DNA from: Ralstonia sp. NFACC01
Lineage (GTDB): Bacteria; Pseudomonadota; Gammaproteobacteria; Burkholderiales; Burkholderiaceae
Assembly (NCBI RefSeq): GCF_900115545.1
Contig: NZ_FOWV01000007.1
Coordinates: 62,001 to 126,000, forward strand
Direction of reading: 5' to 3'
DNA: 64,000 nucleotides
Shown piece by piece: positions 1-9,729 of this stretch. The notes under the pieces were generated by a model that made no database searches, was not told the DNA's origin, and saw only the letters and a list, made by a program, of their open reading frames with translations. Position 1 is the first letter of the stretch. Each line of letters starts with the position of its first letter. Both the position numbers and the translations under genes were made by a program.

Positions 1-1060
1 CCCCGCGGAAAAACAGCCCGCGCTCCACATCTCCCCGCAGCGCCTGCGCAAGCTTCAGGTCAATGCAGAACTGCCCCACCTTCCCAATCCCATCCCGCAG
101 CCCGCACGTCTGCAAACAATCGAACCCTTGCAGGCAATCCCGCACCTTGGCTTTCGCCTGCAGCGCGCTTTCGCGCGACAGATAACGCGACAACCACGGC
201 GTCATCACCGCCCGCGCCGGCAACCCGGCCACGCTGACGAACTCGCCGATATCGCCTTGCTCCGCGCCCGTCAGCACCCGCTTGAAGCGCACGTGCGCAT
301 CGCCCTCTTCTGTCACCGCAAATGCAGTGCCGAGCTGCACCGCAGCGGCGCCCTTGTCGAGCCAATGCTTCACCTTGGCATGCGAATCGATGCCACCTGC
401 AAGGATGATCGGAATCTGTTCCGCAGCCAGCCCCAGCTTGATGAACAGTTCACGGCATTCGTCCAGCACCCGCGCGAACGAAAAGCGTTCGTCGCGCAAA
501 TCCTCAATGCGGGCTGCGCCCAGGTGGCCGCCGGCGTGCGTCGGATGCTCGATCACCACCGCATCCGGCAAGCGCGACTTCTTCATCCACCGCTTGAGCA
601 CCACGCCCACGCCGCGCGAGTCGGAAAGGATCGGGATCAGCGCGACCCTCGGGTGCTCGGCGGTCATCTCGGGCAGATCGAGCGGAAGCCCCGCGCCCAT
701 GACGATGGCATCGGCGCCGCTCTCGCACGCCTGACGCACCAGCGCGGGGTGCGATTCCACCGCCTTCATCACGTTCACGGCGATCATGCCGTTGCCCTGG
801 CTGCCTTCACGCGCGGCGCGGATCTCGCGGTCCAGCGCGACGAGGTTGGCGGCGTTGATGGCGTCCTTGTCGTGCGATTTCTCGGTGGCGGCAACAAGGT
901 CTGCGTGGTGATGCCGCAAGTCGATGCTGGCGATGGTGCCGACGCCGCCTTCGCGCGCCACGGCGCCGGCCAGCCGGTGCGCCGAAATACCCACGCCCAT
1001 CCCGCCCTGCACGATGGGTACGAGGCTGCGCCCCGCGAGTGTGAACCGACGCTCCAGCAT
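1..1060 (-). CDS. Nitronate monooxygenase (2-nitropropane dioxygenase family), 3' end beyond window
   Basis: Reads open from ATG at 1060 to base 1, about 353 codons without a stop, so the C-terminus lies outside the window. It begins MLERRFTLAGRSLVPIVQGG, the FMN-binding TIM-barrel start of the NMO/NPD family. HAGGH at residues 175-179 matches the region of the family's catalytic His. AGGI (221-224) and GAAAVQLGTAF (237-247) form the FMN phosphate site. Family members oxidise nitronates such as propionate-3-nitronate to carbonyl compounds and nitrite; some related barrels are enoyl-ACP reductases, but HAGGH favours NMO. It is divergent from the thiamine operon and appears monocistronic on this side. 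Confidence 0.85.
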   Translation of the reverse strand, partial: MLERRFTLAGRSLVPIVQGGMGVGISAHRLAGAVAREGGVGTIASIDLRHHHADLVAATEKSHDKDAINAANLVALDREIRAAREGSQGNGMIAVNVMKAVESHPALVRQACESGADAIVMGAGLPLDLPEMTAEHPRVALIPILSDSRGVGVVLKRWMKKSRLPDAVVIEHPTHAGGHLGAARIEDLRDERFSFARVLDECRELFIKLGLAAEQIPIILAGGIDSHAKVKHWLDKGAAAVQLGTAFAVTEEGDAHVRFKRVLTGAEQGDIGEFVSVAGLPARAVMTPWLSRYLSRESALQAKAKVRDCLQGFDCLQTCGLRDGIGKVGQFCIDLKLAQALRGDVERGLFFRG

Positions 1061-1278
1061 GACAACTCCCAGCGGCCGTGCCGCAATGCAATAGAAAAGG
1101 GACTGAGCGTCGCATAGGTGAAACGCAGCGGGGTTGCGCAAGATCAAGGCGGGTTGCGCCGGTGCGCGCCGCCGCACATTGCGCGGCGGTTTGGACTGAA
1201 ATGACCCGTCGACCGTCAACTCACTGGTTTTCGTGCTGGCAACGCCGACGGCCCTGTGCTTAAATTCAGCCTCGTTGG

Positions 1279-1368
1279 ATGAAACAGGGGTGCCGTACGG
1301 ATGGGCCGTGCGGCTGAGAGAGTCCCTTCGCACCCGATCCGGTTCGTACCGGCGTGGGAAGTTTCAGA
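1279..1368 (+). ncRNA. TPP riboswitch (THI element)
   Basis: The conserved THI-box pieces are present in order: ACAGGGGTGC near 1284-1293, CTGAGAG at 1313-1319, then ACCCGATCCGGTTCGTACCGG at about 1332-1352 (split by loops), and CGTGGGAAGTTTC ending at 1364. A TTAAAT box at 1260-1265 is a plausible -10 just upstream. The element lies about 110 bases before thiC, which it should repress when thiamine pyrophosphate binds. The rest of 1061-1476 holds no gene. Confidence 0.95.
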
Positions 1369-1467
1369 ACACCGCGTAGTCTCTGGCAGCCCACCCCTCA
1401 GTTCTTCGGGTCACGCCACCTCTCCCGGTTTCGTCCACTGCCTGCTCCACCAGGCCACAGAATCTAG

Positions 1468-3384
<1,917 letters not shown>

Positions 3385-3396
3385 CCAACCGGTGCA

Positions 3397-4542
3397 ATGC
3401 CAACCTCGACTTCATTCGACGTAACGATCCTCGGCGGCGGCCTCGCTGGCCGCCTGTGTGCCTGGCAGCTCGCGCAAACGGGGGTACCCCCCGCGCGCAT
3501 TGCCGTGGTGGAGCGCGGCCAACGCGACGGCAGCGGTGCCGCCGCGTATGTTGCTGCGGCCATGCTGGCACCGCTGGCCGAAGCCGCCGTGGCGGATCGT
3601 TTTGTTGTGGATTTGGGGTTGGCAAGCCTGGCGCTGTGGCGCGATTGGTTGCCCAAGCTGCGCACGCCGGTCTTCTTCCAGGAGGCTGGCACGCTGGTGG
3701 TGTGGCATGCGGCAGACCGTGGAGAGGCATCGCTGTTTGCCAACCACGTGCGCAATGCCGCGCCGCCTGAGCGCGTGGCCGCCGATCTGCGAGCCGTGGA
3801 CGCGGCCGGCATTGCCCAGCTCGAGCCGCTTCTCGCGCAGCGCTTCACGCAAGGTCTGTATCTGGCGGGCGAAGGCCAACTGGACCCGCGTGGCGTGTTG
3901 GATGCGCTGGCGACCGAGCTTGAAGCGCTGGGCGTGCAACTGCGCTGGAACACGGAAGTTGCTGATCCGAGCCTCGACGCGCTGGCCGCTGCAGGGCTTG
4001 GCGCGCGCCTCGTGCTCGATTGCCGTGGCCTGGGTGCCAAGCCGCAATGGCCGCGCTTGCGTGGCCTGCGCGGCGAGGTGGCGCGCATCCATGCGCCCGA
4101 CGTGTCGCTCACGCGGCCGGTGCGCATGCTGCATCCGCGCTATCCGCTGTACATCGCGCCCAAGCCGGGCAATGTCTACGTGATTGGCGCGACCGAGCTT
4201 GAATCCGACGACATGTCGCCGGCAAGCGTGCGTTCCACGCTGGAGCTGCTGTCTGCGGCCTACGCCGTGCACCCCGCGTTTGGCGAGGCACGCGTGCTCG
4301 AGCTGAACACGCAGTGCCGGCCGACGCTCCCGGACCACCGTCCGGCCATCCGCTGGGATGGCGCTGGCACGCTGTCGGTCAATGGCCTGTACCGGCACGG
4401 CTACATGATCGCGCCCGCCGTCACCCGAGCCGCGGTGGCAGCGGCGTGCGACGTGCTGGACGGCTGTGCCTTCGATACGGACGACTGCGAATGGCCTGCG
4501 CTGTTCGCTGGCGCCGTATCCCCCGAACCTGTTTTGTCATGA
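3397..4542 (+). CDS. thiO: Glycine oxidase ThiO (FAD-dependent)
   Basis: A D-amino-acid-oxidase-type flavoprotein of 381 residues. The N-terminal dinucleotide-binding motif GGGLAGRLCAWQLA follows the first beta strand (about residues 11-25). ThiO oxidises glycine to iminoglycine, the glycine-derived precursor used by ThiG to make the thiazole. C-terminal GLYRHGYMIAPA resembles the FAD-closing segment of this family. It sits between thiC and thiS, and its stop overlaps the thiS start (ATGA at 4539-4542), indicating translational coupling. Use of ThiO rather than ThiH implies an oxygen-dependent route. Confidence 0.93.
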   Translation: MPTSTSFDVTILGGGLAGRLCAWQLAQTGVPPARIAVVERGQRDGSGAAAYVAAAMLAPLAEAAVADRFVVDLGLASLALWRDWLPKLRTPVFFQEAGTLVVWHAADRGEASLFANHVRNAAPPERVAADLRAVDAAGIAQLEPLLAQRFTQGLYLAGEGQLDPRGVLDALATELEALGVQLRWNTEVADPSLDALAAAGLGARLVLDCRGLGAKPQWPRLRGLRGEVARIHAPDVSLTRPVRMLHPRYPLYIAPKPGNVYVIGATELESDDMSPASVRSTLELLSAAYAVHPAFGEARVLELNTQCRPTLPDHRPAIRWDGAGTLSVNGLYRHGYMIAPAVTRAAVAAACDVLDGCAFDTDDCEWPALFAGAVSPEPVLS

Positions 4543-4754
4543 CGCTGAACGTCACCCTCAACGATCTGTCGCTCGCGCTGCCTGCGGGCAGCACGCTGGC
4601 CGATGCCATTGGTGCCGCCGCGCCGCAACTGCAGATCGCGCCGCCGTTTGCCGCATCGGTGAACGGCGACTTCGTGCCCAAGGCGCGCCATGCGCAGCAC
4701 GCGCTCAACGCGGGCGACCGCATTGCACTCGTGCAGCCCGTCGTGGGCGGCTAG
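4539..4754 (+). CDS. thiS: Sulfur carrier protein ThiS
   Basis: A 71-residue beta-grasp protein beginning MTLNVTLNDLSLALPAG and ending in VVGG. The terminal Gly-Gly is adenylated and thiocarboxylated to deliver sulfur for thiazole formation. The middle contains the typical ALNAGDRIALVQPV segment. The ATG overlaps the thiO stop by four bases, and thiG follows nine bases after the thiS stop. The adenylyltransferase ThiF and the sulfur relay protein are not in this window, so ThiS must be loaded by an enzyme encoded elsewhere. Confidence 0.95.
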   Translation: MTLNVTLNDLSLALPAGSTLADAIGAAAPQLQIAPPFAASVNGDFVPKARHAQHALNAGDRIALVQPVVGG

Positions 4755-4763
4755 GAGTCTTTG

Positions 4764-5591
4764 ATGACCACTACGAATCTTTCCGCCGTGGCGGATCCTC
4801 TGCGGCTGTACGACGAGACCTTCGCCTCGCGCCTGCTGCTCGGCACTGCGCGTTATCCGTCGCCGCAAGCGCTGGAGGACGCGGTGCGCGTGTCCAACCC
4901 GGCCATGCTGACGGTTGCCCTGCGCCGCCAGAGCGCCGGCTCGCCCGATGGCGGCGCCGGCTTCTGGAAGATGCTGCGCGCGCTCGGCGTGCCCGTGCTG
5001 CCGAACACCGCTGGCTGCTATTCCGCCGACGAGGCTTACACGCTCGCGCAGATGTCGCGCGAAGTGTTCGAGACCGACTGGATCAAGCTCGAAGTCATCG
5101 GTGATGACTACACGCTGCAGCCCGATACGCTCGCCCTGCCCGCCGCCGCCGAACGCCTCATCCGCGATGGCTTCAAGGTGCTGCCGTATTGCACCGAAGA
5201 TCTCGTGCTGTGCCGCCGCCTGCTCGACGTCGGCTGCCAGGCGCTGATGCCCTGGGCCGCGCCCATCGGCACAGGCCGCGGGCCCACCAACCCGTACGGC
5301 CTGCGCCTGCTGCGCGAGCGCTTGCCCAACGTGCCGCTCATCGTCGATGCCGGCCTGGGTGTTCCGTCACACGCCACGCAAGTCATGGAGTGGGGCTATG
5401 ACGCCGTGCTGCTGAACACCGCTGTCGCGCAAGCGAGCGACCCTGTGGCGATGGCGCAGGCGTTTGCGATGGCCACGCAGGCCGGCCGTCTCGCGCGCCT
5501 GTCTGGCCCGATGCCCGAGCGTGACGTTGCGCAGGCGAGCACGCCCGTTGTTGGCTTGCCGTTCTGGCATGCGGAAGAGAAGCAGGCATGA
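4764..5591 (+). CDS. thiG: Thiazole synthase ThiG
   Basis: ThiG condenses 1-deoxy-xylulose-5-phosphate, iminoglycine and ThiS-thiocarboxylate into thiazole phosphate. The 275-residue TIM barrel has the Schiff-base Lys108 in [11 protein letters not shown], then [14 protein letters not shown] and [14 protein letters not shown] near the C-terminus. I chose the ATG at 4764, preceded by TAGGAG at 4752-4757 with good spacing; an in-frame TTG at 4761 is less likely. The stop overlaps the thiE start (ATGA at 5588-5591). Confidence 0.96.
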   Translation: MTTTNLSAVADPLRLYDETFASRLLLGTARYPSPQALEDAVRVSNPAMLTVALRRQSAGSPDGGAGFWKMLRALGVPVLPNTAGCYSADEAYTLAQMSREVFETDWIKLEVIGDDYTLQPDTLALPAAAERLIRDGFKVLPYCTEDLVLCRRLLDVGCQALMPWAAPIGTGRGPTNPYGLRLLRERLPNVPLIVDAGLGVPSHATQVMEWGYDAVLLNTAVAQASDPVAMAQAFAMATQAGRLARLSGPMPERDVAQASTPVVGLPFWHAEEKQA

Positions 5592-6742
5592 GTGCATCCG
5601 CCTTGCGTTTTTCCGCCGCGTGGCCGGAAGCGGCTGCATTGGCCGCACAGATCGTCGATCGCCATGTGGAAGCGTTTGGTCGCGCGCCGCACGCCTGGAG
5701 CGTGACCGACCGCGCTGACGAAGCCACGAGCGCCGCCACGGTCCTGCTGACCACCGATGCCGCGCAAGCCGAACGTGCTCGCTCCGCTGGCGCGGCTGTT
5801 GTGCTGACGGCAGTGGAAGGCGGTCAACGCATCGACACCGTGTACGACCGCCTCGGCACGTACCGCTTCGCGTCTGCGGCACAAGGCGATGCATTCGATG
5901 CGCACTTTGCCGCCATCTTCGGCGCGGCACTCGCGCTGGCGTTCGAGCCGCGCGATGCGCTGTGCGTGGCGCGCGCATGGATCGCCGAAGGCAATGCCGA
6001 CGCGCTCGCTTGGCCGACGCGCTTCGACGCCCTGCCCCGCGTGCTCGAACCGGCATTGCCGTGCCCGACCGCAGCGGACCTCGCCTTTGCGCCGTGCCCG
6101 ACGCAACTCGGCATCTACGCTGTCGTGCCGGATGCGGACTGGGTCGAGCGCCTCGTCGCGCTCAAGGTGCCGACGGTGCAATTACGCTTCAAGTCGGACG
6201 ACGCGCAAGCCGTGGTCGACCAGGTGCACCGCGCAGAAGCCGCCGCACGCGGCAGCGCCACGCGCCTGTTCATCAACGACCATTGGCAAGTCGCGCTGGA
6301 TGTTCACGCTGAGGTATCTGGCAGCGGCATCTACGGCATCCACCTCGGCCAGGAAGATATCGACGAGGCTGACCTGGAAGCCATTCGTTCCGCAGGTCTG
6401 CGCCTTGGCATCAGCACGCACGGCTTTGCCGAGATGCTCCGCGTCGCACCGTTGAACCCGAGCTACCTTGCGCTCGGTGCCGTGTTTGCCACGCCCACCA
6501 AGACCATGCCCACCGTGCCGCAGGGCCTCGGCCGCTTGTTCGCCTACGCCGCTGCCATGCGCACGCGCGTGCCGGCCCCGCCACTGGTGGCCATCGGCGG
6601 CATCGATCAGGCAGCGATGCCGCGTGTGCTGGAATCCGGCGTGGGCTCTGTGGCGGTGGTGCGTGCCATCACCCAGGCGGCCGATGTGCCGGCTGCGGTG
6701 GACGCACTGCAAGCGACGTTCGCGGCGCACGTGCGCGCGTAA
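5588..6742 (+). CDS. thiE: Thiamine phosphate synthase ThiE with long N-terminal extension
   Basis: ThiE couples hydroxymethylpyrimidine diphosphate to thiazole phosphate. At 384 residues this protein is far longer than the usual 210-220. The catalytic TIM barrel occupies about residues 175-384, with [45 protein letters not shown] and AIGGI in canonical order. Residues 1-170 are Ala-rich with no motif I can name; the stretch [16 protein letters not shown] vaguely recalls the last helix of ThiD. Translational coupling to thiG (ATGA overlap) fixes the start. It ends the thiamine operon; thiD is encoded separately at 7784-8695 on the other strand. Confidence 0.93.
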   Translation: MSASALRFSAAWPEAAALAAQIVDRHVEAFGRAPHAWSVTDRADEATSAATVLLTTDAAQAERARSAGAAVVLTAVEGGQRIDTVYDRLGTYRFASAAQGDAFDAHFAAIFGAALALAFEPRDALCVARAWIAEGNADALAWPTRFDALPRVLEPALPCPTAADLAFAPCPTQLGIYAVVPDADWVERLVALKVPTVQLRFKSDDAQAVVDQVHRAEAAARGSATRLFINDHWQVALDVHAEVSGSGIYGIHLGQEDIDEADLEAIRSAGLRLGISTHGFAEMLRVAPLNPSYLALGAVFATPTKTMPTVPQGLGRLFAYAAAMRTRVPAPPLVAIGGIDQAAMPRVLESGVGSVAVVRAITQAADVPAAVDALQATFAAHVRA

Positions 6743-6867
6743 GCATCGCGCGCTGCACGCAAGCGCGCTTGTGCCGCGCACCCGGGTTTTCGCTGACCTA
6801 TCCTGTTCGTGCGCCGCTGCGGTCGTTGCCGCAGCGGTTTTCGAAAACACGCTGCAGGAGACAAGAC

Positions 6868-7347
6868 ATGGCGGTCCAGCCCATCCCCGAGGGTTACCAC
6901 AGCGTCACCCCGTACCTGAGCATCAAAGGCGCCGCGCGCGCCATCGACTTCTACAAGCAGGCCTTCGGCGCCACAGAAATCATGCGCATGAACGGCCCCA
7001 ACGGCACCATCGCGCACGCCGAAATCCGCATCGGGAATTCACCGATCATGCTGGCCGATGAATTCCCCAACATGGCCTGCGCCAGCCCCGAGACGCTGCA
7101 GAGTACGTCGGTCGGGATGATGATCTATGTGCCCAACGTCGACGCTGTGTTTGCCAATGCCCTGAAGGCCGGCGGCACGGAAGTCCGCCCGGTGGTGGAC
7201 CAGTTCTACGGCGACCGCTCCGGCACGCTGAAGGACCCGTTCGGCCACGTGTGGACGGTCTCAACTCATGTGGAAGACGTGGCGCCCGATGAGATGGCCA
7301 AGCGCATGGAGAAGTGGACGAAGGAGCAGGCTGCGGCATCGGCTTGA
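6868..7347 (+). CDS. VOC family (glyoxalase/bleomycin-resistance fold) protein
   Basis: A 159-residue vicinal-oxygen-chelate protein of the PhnB-like subgroup. The start VTPYLSIKGAARAIDFYKQAFGA (split) and the end DRSGTLKDPFGHVWTVSTH are characteristic. The last strand carries the usual DPFGHxW signature with a possible metal ligand. The ATG at 6868 follows CAGGAG at 6855-6860. It begins about 125 bases after thiE and may share the operon or have its own promoter. The substrate cannot be told from sequence; a thiamine role is not implied. A bidirectional terminator follows. Confidence 0.85.
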   Translation: MAVQPIPEGYHSVTPYLSIKGAARAIDFYKQAFGATEIMRMNGPNGTIAHAEIRIGNSPIMLADEFPNMACASPETLQSTSVGMMIYVPNVDAVFANALKAGGTEVRPVVDQFYGDRSGTLKDPFGHVWTVSTHVEDVAPDEMAKRMEKWTKEQAAASA

Positions 7348-7363
7348 TATCGGGAGCGGTCAA

Positions 7364-7399
7364 GAAAAAAGCGCGGACGTGAGCCGCGCTTTTTTTTTC
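7364..7399. terminator. Bidirectional Rho-independent terminator
   Basis: Inverted repeat AGCGCGG / CCGCGCT (7370-7376 and 7384-7390), flanked by an A-run on the left and nine Ts on the right. It serves the VOC gene on the plus strand and the lipoprotein/thiD side on the minus strand. Confidence 0.9.
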
Positions 7400-7412
7400 C
7401 TGCGTTGATCGC

Positions 7413-7769
7413 TCAACGCGGCTGGCACGTCACCTGCACGTTGTTCACGTCCCCATTGACCGTACCGCTGCCATTGGTCACCACGCAGTTGGCCGATGCG
7501 GGCTGCGTGCTGATCGTTACCACGTAGCTATTGTCGAACGGCACCAGCCCGCCAAACACGAACGGCCCGTTGGCCGCCAGCGTAAGCGAATCGCGGCCGT
7601 TGTTGAGCAACACGATCGATTGGCCGCCGGGCAGCCCGGTCAACGTGCCGCCAATCGAGAAGACGCTGCCGATGGGCGAGCCCAGGCTGATGTAGCCATT
7701 ACACGCACCAAGCAGCGCGCACAGCGCAGCCACCGGAAGACAGCGAACCAGCATCGGCAGGCGTTTCAT
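7413..7769 (-). CDS. Small putative lipoprotein
   Basis: A 118-residue protein starting MKRLPMLVRCLPVAALCALLGAC, a signal peptide with lipobox LGAC (Cys about residue 23), so it should be lipid-anchored at the cell envelope. The remainder is Gly/Asn/Val-rich with short beta-type stretches (GGTLTGLPGGQSIVLLNNGRD split), a Cys pair near the C-terminus and the ending VQVTCQPR. The pattern recalls one unit of the repeated beta domains seen in secreted Burkholderiaceae proteins, but I cannot name the family. It lies 14 bases downstream of thiD on the same strand and may be co-transcribed. Confidence 0.7.
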   Translation of the reverse strand: MKRLPMLVRCLPVAALCALLGACNGYISLGSPIGSVFSIGGTLTGLPGGQSIVLLNNGRDSLTLAANGPFVFGGLVPFDNSYVVTISTQPASANCVVTNGSGTVNGDVNNVQVTCQPR

Positions 7770-7783
7770 GGCGGCTCCCCTGA

Positions 7784-8695
7784 TCAGTCTTCGTCGACAT
7801 CCACTTCGAGCGAACGCGGTGCTGCGAGCGGTCGCGGTGCGAACCCGTGGTTCAACGGACCGGCGCCGCGCCCGAGCGCCAGATGCCGGCCCGCGCCGAT
7901 GGCATGCAGCAGGTAATCGAGCGAGGCTTCGATAGCGACTTCCAGCGCATCACCGCGCGCCAGGTGCGCGGCAATGGCGGCGGACAGCGTGCAACCGGTG
8001 CCGTGCGTGTGCGGCGTGTCGATGTAGGTATGGGCGTAGACGCGCTCGGTGCCGTCGGCGGTGACGAGCACGTCTTGCAGCACGCCGTCTTCACCGGCGG
8101 TGGACGTGGCGCTCAGGTGCCCACCCTTGAGCAGCACCGCGCGGGGCCCAAGCGCCAGCAGGTCGCGCGCGGCGGGCAGCATGTCTTCTGCGGTGCGCAC
8201 CTCGCGGCCGAGCAGCGCGCTGGCTTCCGGCAGGTTGGGCGTGACGAGCAGCGCGCGGGGGAACAGCCATTTCGCCATGGCCTGCGCCGTAGCATCGCTG
8301 CCGAGCAGCGCGCCGCTGGTGCTGACCATGACCGGATCGACGACGAGGTTGGCGATCGGGTGGCGGTCCAGCGCAGAGAGGATGGCTTCCACCACCTGCG
8401 GCGTACCGAGCATGCCGGTCTTGGCGGCATCGACGCCAATGTCGCTTGCCACGGCGTCGATCTGTGCGGCCACGATGTCGGGGGGGAGCGATTCCACCGC
8501 CGTCACACCCAGCGTGTTCTGGGCGGTGATGGCCGTGATGGCCGACATGCCGTAGCAGCCGAGCGCGGCAAACGTCTTCAGGTCAGCCTGGATGCCCGCA
8601 CCGCCGCCGCTATCCGAACCGGCGATGGTGAGCACGCGCGGCACGTGCGAGGCGGGAGCGGCAAACGCAGCGAGGGTCGGGTCGGTGATCGTCAT
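7784..8695 (-). CDS. thiD: Hydroxymethylpyrimidine/phosphomethylpyrimidine kinase ThiD
   Basis: ThiD phosphorylates HMP and HMP-phosphate to the diphosphate used by ThiE. The 303-residue ribokinase-fold protein contains [51 protein letters not shown] and the anion hole [20 protein letters not shown] with its catalytic-type GTGC motif. The reading frame is open upstream to 8890 through the tandem repeat, but I choose the ATG at 8695 because a promoter-like palindrome lies at 8700-8729 and conserved ThiD sequence begins soon after. It is separated from, and convergent with, the thiamine operon, and no TPP riboswitch precedes it. Confidence 0.94.
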   Translation of the reverse strand: MTITDPTLAAFAAPASHVPRVLTIAGSDSGGGAGIQADLKTFAALGCYGMSAITAITAQNTLGVTAVESLPPDIVAAQIDAVASDIGVDAAKTGMLGTPQVVEAILSALDRHPIANLVVDPVMVSTSGALLGSDATAQAMAKWLFPRALLVTPNLPEASALLGREVRTAEDMLPAARDLLALGPRAVLLKGGHLSATSTAGEDGVLQDVLVTADGTERVYAHTYIDTPHTHGTGCTLSAAIAAHLARGDALEVAIEASLDYLLHAIGAGRHLALGRGAGPLNHGFAPRPLAAPRSLEVDVDED

Positions 8696-8699
8696 GTCG

Positions 8700-8729
8700 G
8701 TGCGAACGTATGGGGGTGTTCGCACTATA
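8700..8729 (-). promoter_or_regulatory. Palindrome at the thiD promoter
   Basis: Perfect 8-bp inverted repeat GTGCGAAC at 8700-8707 and GTTCGCAC at 8718-8725, adjoining a minus-strand TATAGT (-10-like, 8729 to 8724). It lies directly upstream of thiD. It could be an operator or a 5'-UTR hairpin. Confidence 0.5.
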
Positions 8730-8779
8730 GCGCTACCGAAGCCGGATTGACGCGCGGGGTTCTGAACCCCACGGGTGAG

Positions 8780-8947
8780 GGTTTTTGGCTCGAACGCGAG
8801 GCTCAAACACTGGAACGCGACGGTTTTTGGCTCGAACGCGAGGCTCAAACACTGGAACGTGACGGTTTTTGGCTCGAACGTGAGGCACAAGCAGTGGAGC
8901 CCGACAGTTTCAGGCGCGAACGGGAGGCTTCCACTGCCGAGGGCGAG
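8780..8947. repeat. 42-bp tandem repeat, about four units
   Basis: Units start at 8780, 8822, 8864 and 8906. The first two are almost identical, the third diverges after its first half and the fourth is degenerate. Each unit is 42 bp, a multiple of three. On the plus strand it reads as a 14-residue repeat GFWLEREAQTLERD in a frame open from 8747 (TTG) to 9052; on the minus strand it reads FEPKT-containing repeats in frame with thiD. No ribosome binding site supports either as coding. It fills most of the 8696-8957 interval. Confidence 0.9.
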
Positions 8948-8957
8948 GTGCGGCGCG

Positions 8958-9653
8958 TCAGTCCATCAGATCGGTGTAGTCAGCGGCAGCGTAGCGCTGG
9001 GCGCGGTCCCACGGCGCTGCAGCCGGCGCTGGCAACGCCGTCACGCGCGTGAGCTTGCGTTGGGTGCCGGTGGCGTTGCGCGATTCCACGCGACGCGGGT
9101 ATTGGCCGGCGACGTCCCAATCGACGGTGACGGTGCGCTCGCCCTGCGTAGATCGGTAGGTCTGCACGCCATTGCGTACGGGGCCGTCGGCGCGCATGCC
9201 CTTGAGTGCGGCCGGGTCGAGCAGGTGGTAGGCCGTGGCCCATGAGCCGTCGAAGCCGATGTTGGAGTATTCGGCGGGTTCCACGGCGTAGTTCTTCTGC
9301 TGCGAAACGCTCACCACGCGCACGGTGAGTGCGCCCTTGCCATCGCGTTCGATCCAGCGCGGGGCGGTGTCGGTGTCGGCGTGTTTGTGGCCGGCGTGGG
9401 TGTCGGCGTGGTCATGTTCGGCGTGGGCCGATGCGGGCGGCAGTTCGCGTGCGATCCAGACGCGGTCGCTCTGCCGATAGACGCGCTCGGCAAAGCGGAC
9501 GTCGCGCTGGATGCCGTCGGCGCCGAGCGACGACAGCTGGTGTTCGACACGCAGTGCCGTCAGCGCGGGTGTGGCGGCAGGGCCGGCGGCCAGTGCCGTG
9601 GCAGCAAACGCGCTGAACGCGAAGGCGAGCAAAGTTCGGACAGATTGGGTCAT
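8958..9653 (-). CDS. Secreted protein with histidine-rich segment, unknown function
   Basis: A 231-residue protein starting MTQSVRTLLAFAFSAFAATALAAG, a signal peptide cleaved near ALAAG, so periplasmic or secreted. At about residues 90-110 lies a His/Asp-alternating stretch (HAEHDHADTHAGHKHAD) typical of zinc or other divalent metal binding. The C-terminal half (QTYRSTQGERTVTVDWDVAGQY split) contains beta-rich sequence. It follows two alkaline phosphatases on the same strand, but a strong terminator at 9678-9710 separates them. The ATG at 9653 is preferred because an upstream in-frame ATG at 9698 falls inside that hairpin. Metal supply to the phosphatases is a guess only. Confidence 0.75.
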   Translation of the reverse strand: MTQSVRTLLAFAFSAFAATALAAGPAATPALTALRVEHQLSSLGADGIQRDVRFAERVYRQSDRVWIARELPPASAHAEHDHADTHAGHKHADTDTAPRWIERDGKGALTVRVVSVSQQKNYAVEPAEYSNIGFDGSWATAYHLLDPAALKGMRADGPVRNGVQTYRSTQGERTVTVDWDVAGQYPRRVESRNATGTQRKLTRVTALPAPAAAPWDRAQRYAAADYTDLMD

Positions 9654-9677
9654 GCGGAATCGATGGGGCAGAAAGCG

Positions 9678-9710
9678 AAAAAAGCGCATGCCGATCATGT
9701 CGGCATGCGC
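9678..9710 (-). terminator. Rho-independent terminator after the alkaline phosphatase operon
   Basis: On the minus strand an 11-bp perfect stem (arms 9700-9710 and 9684-9694, loop of five) is followed by six Ts. It lies 20 bases beyond the stop of the downstream phosphatase. Confidence 0.92.
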
Positions 9711-9729
9711 GTCAATGGAAACGCAGGAA

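Noticed and set aside
8696-8890. N-terminal extension of thiD through the tandem repeat
   Set aside because: In frame, but it crosses a probable promoter and palindrome and lacks a ribosome site.
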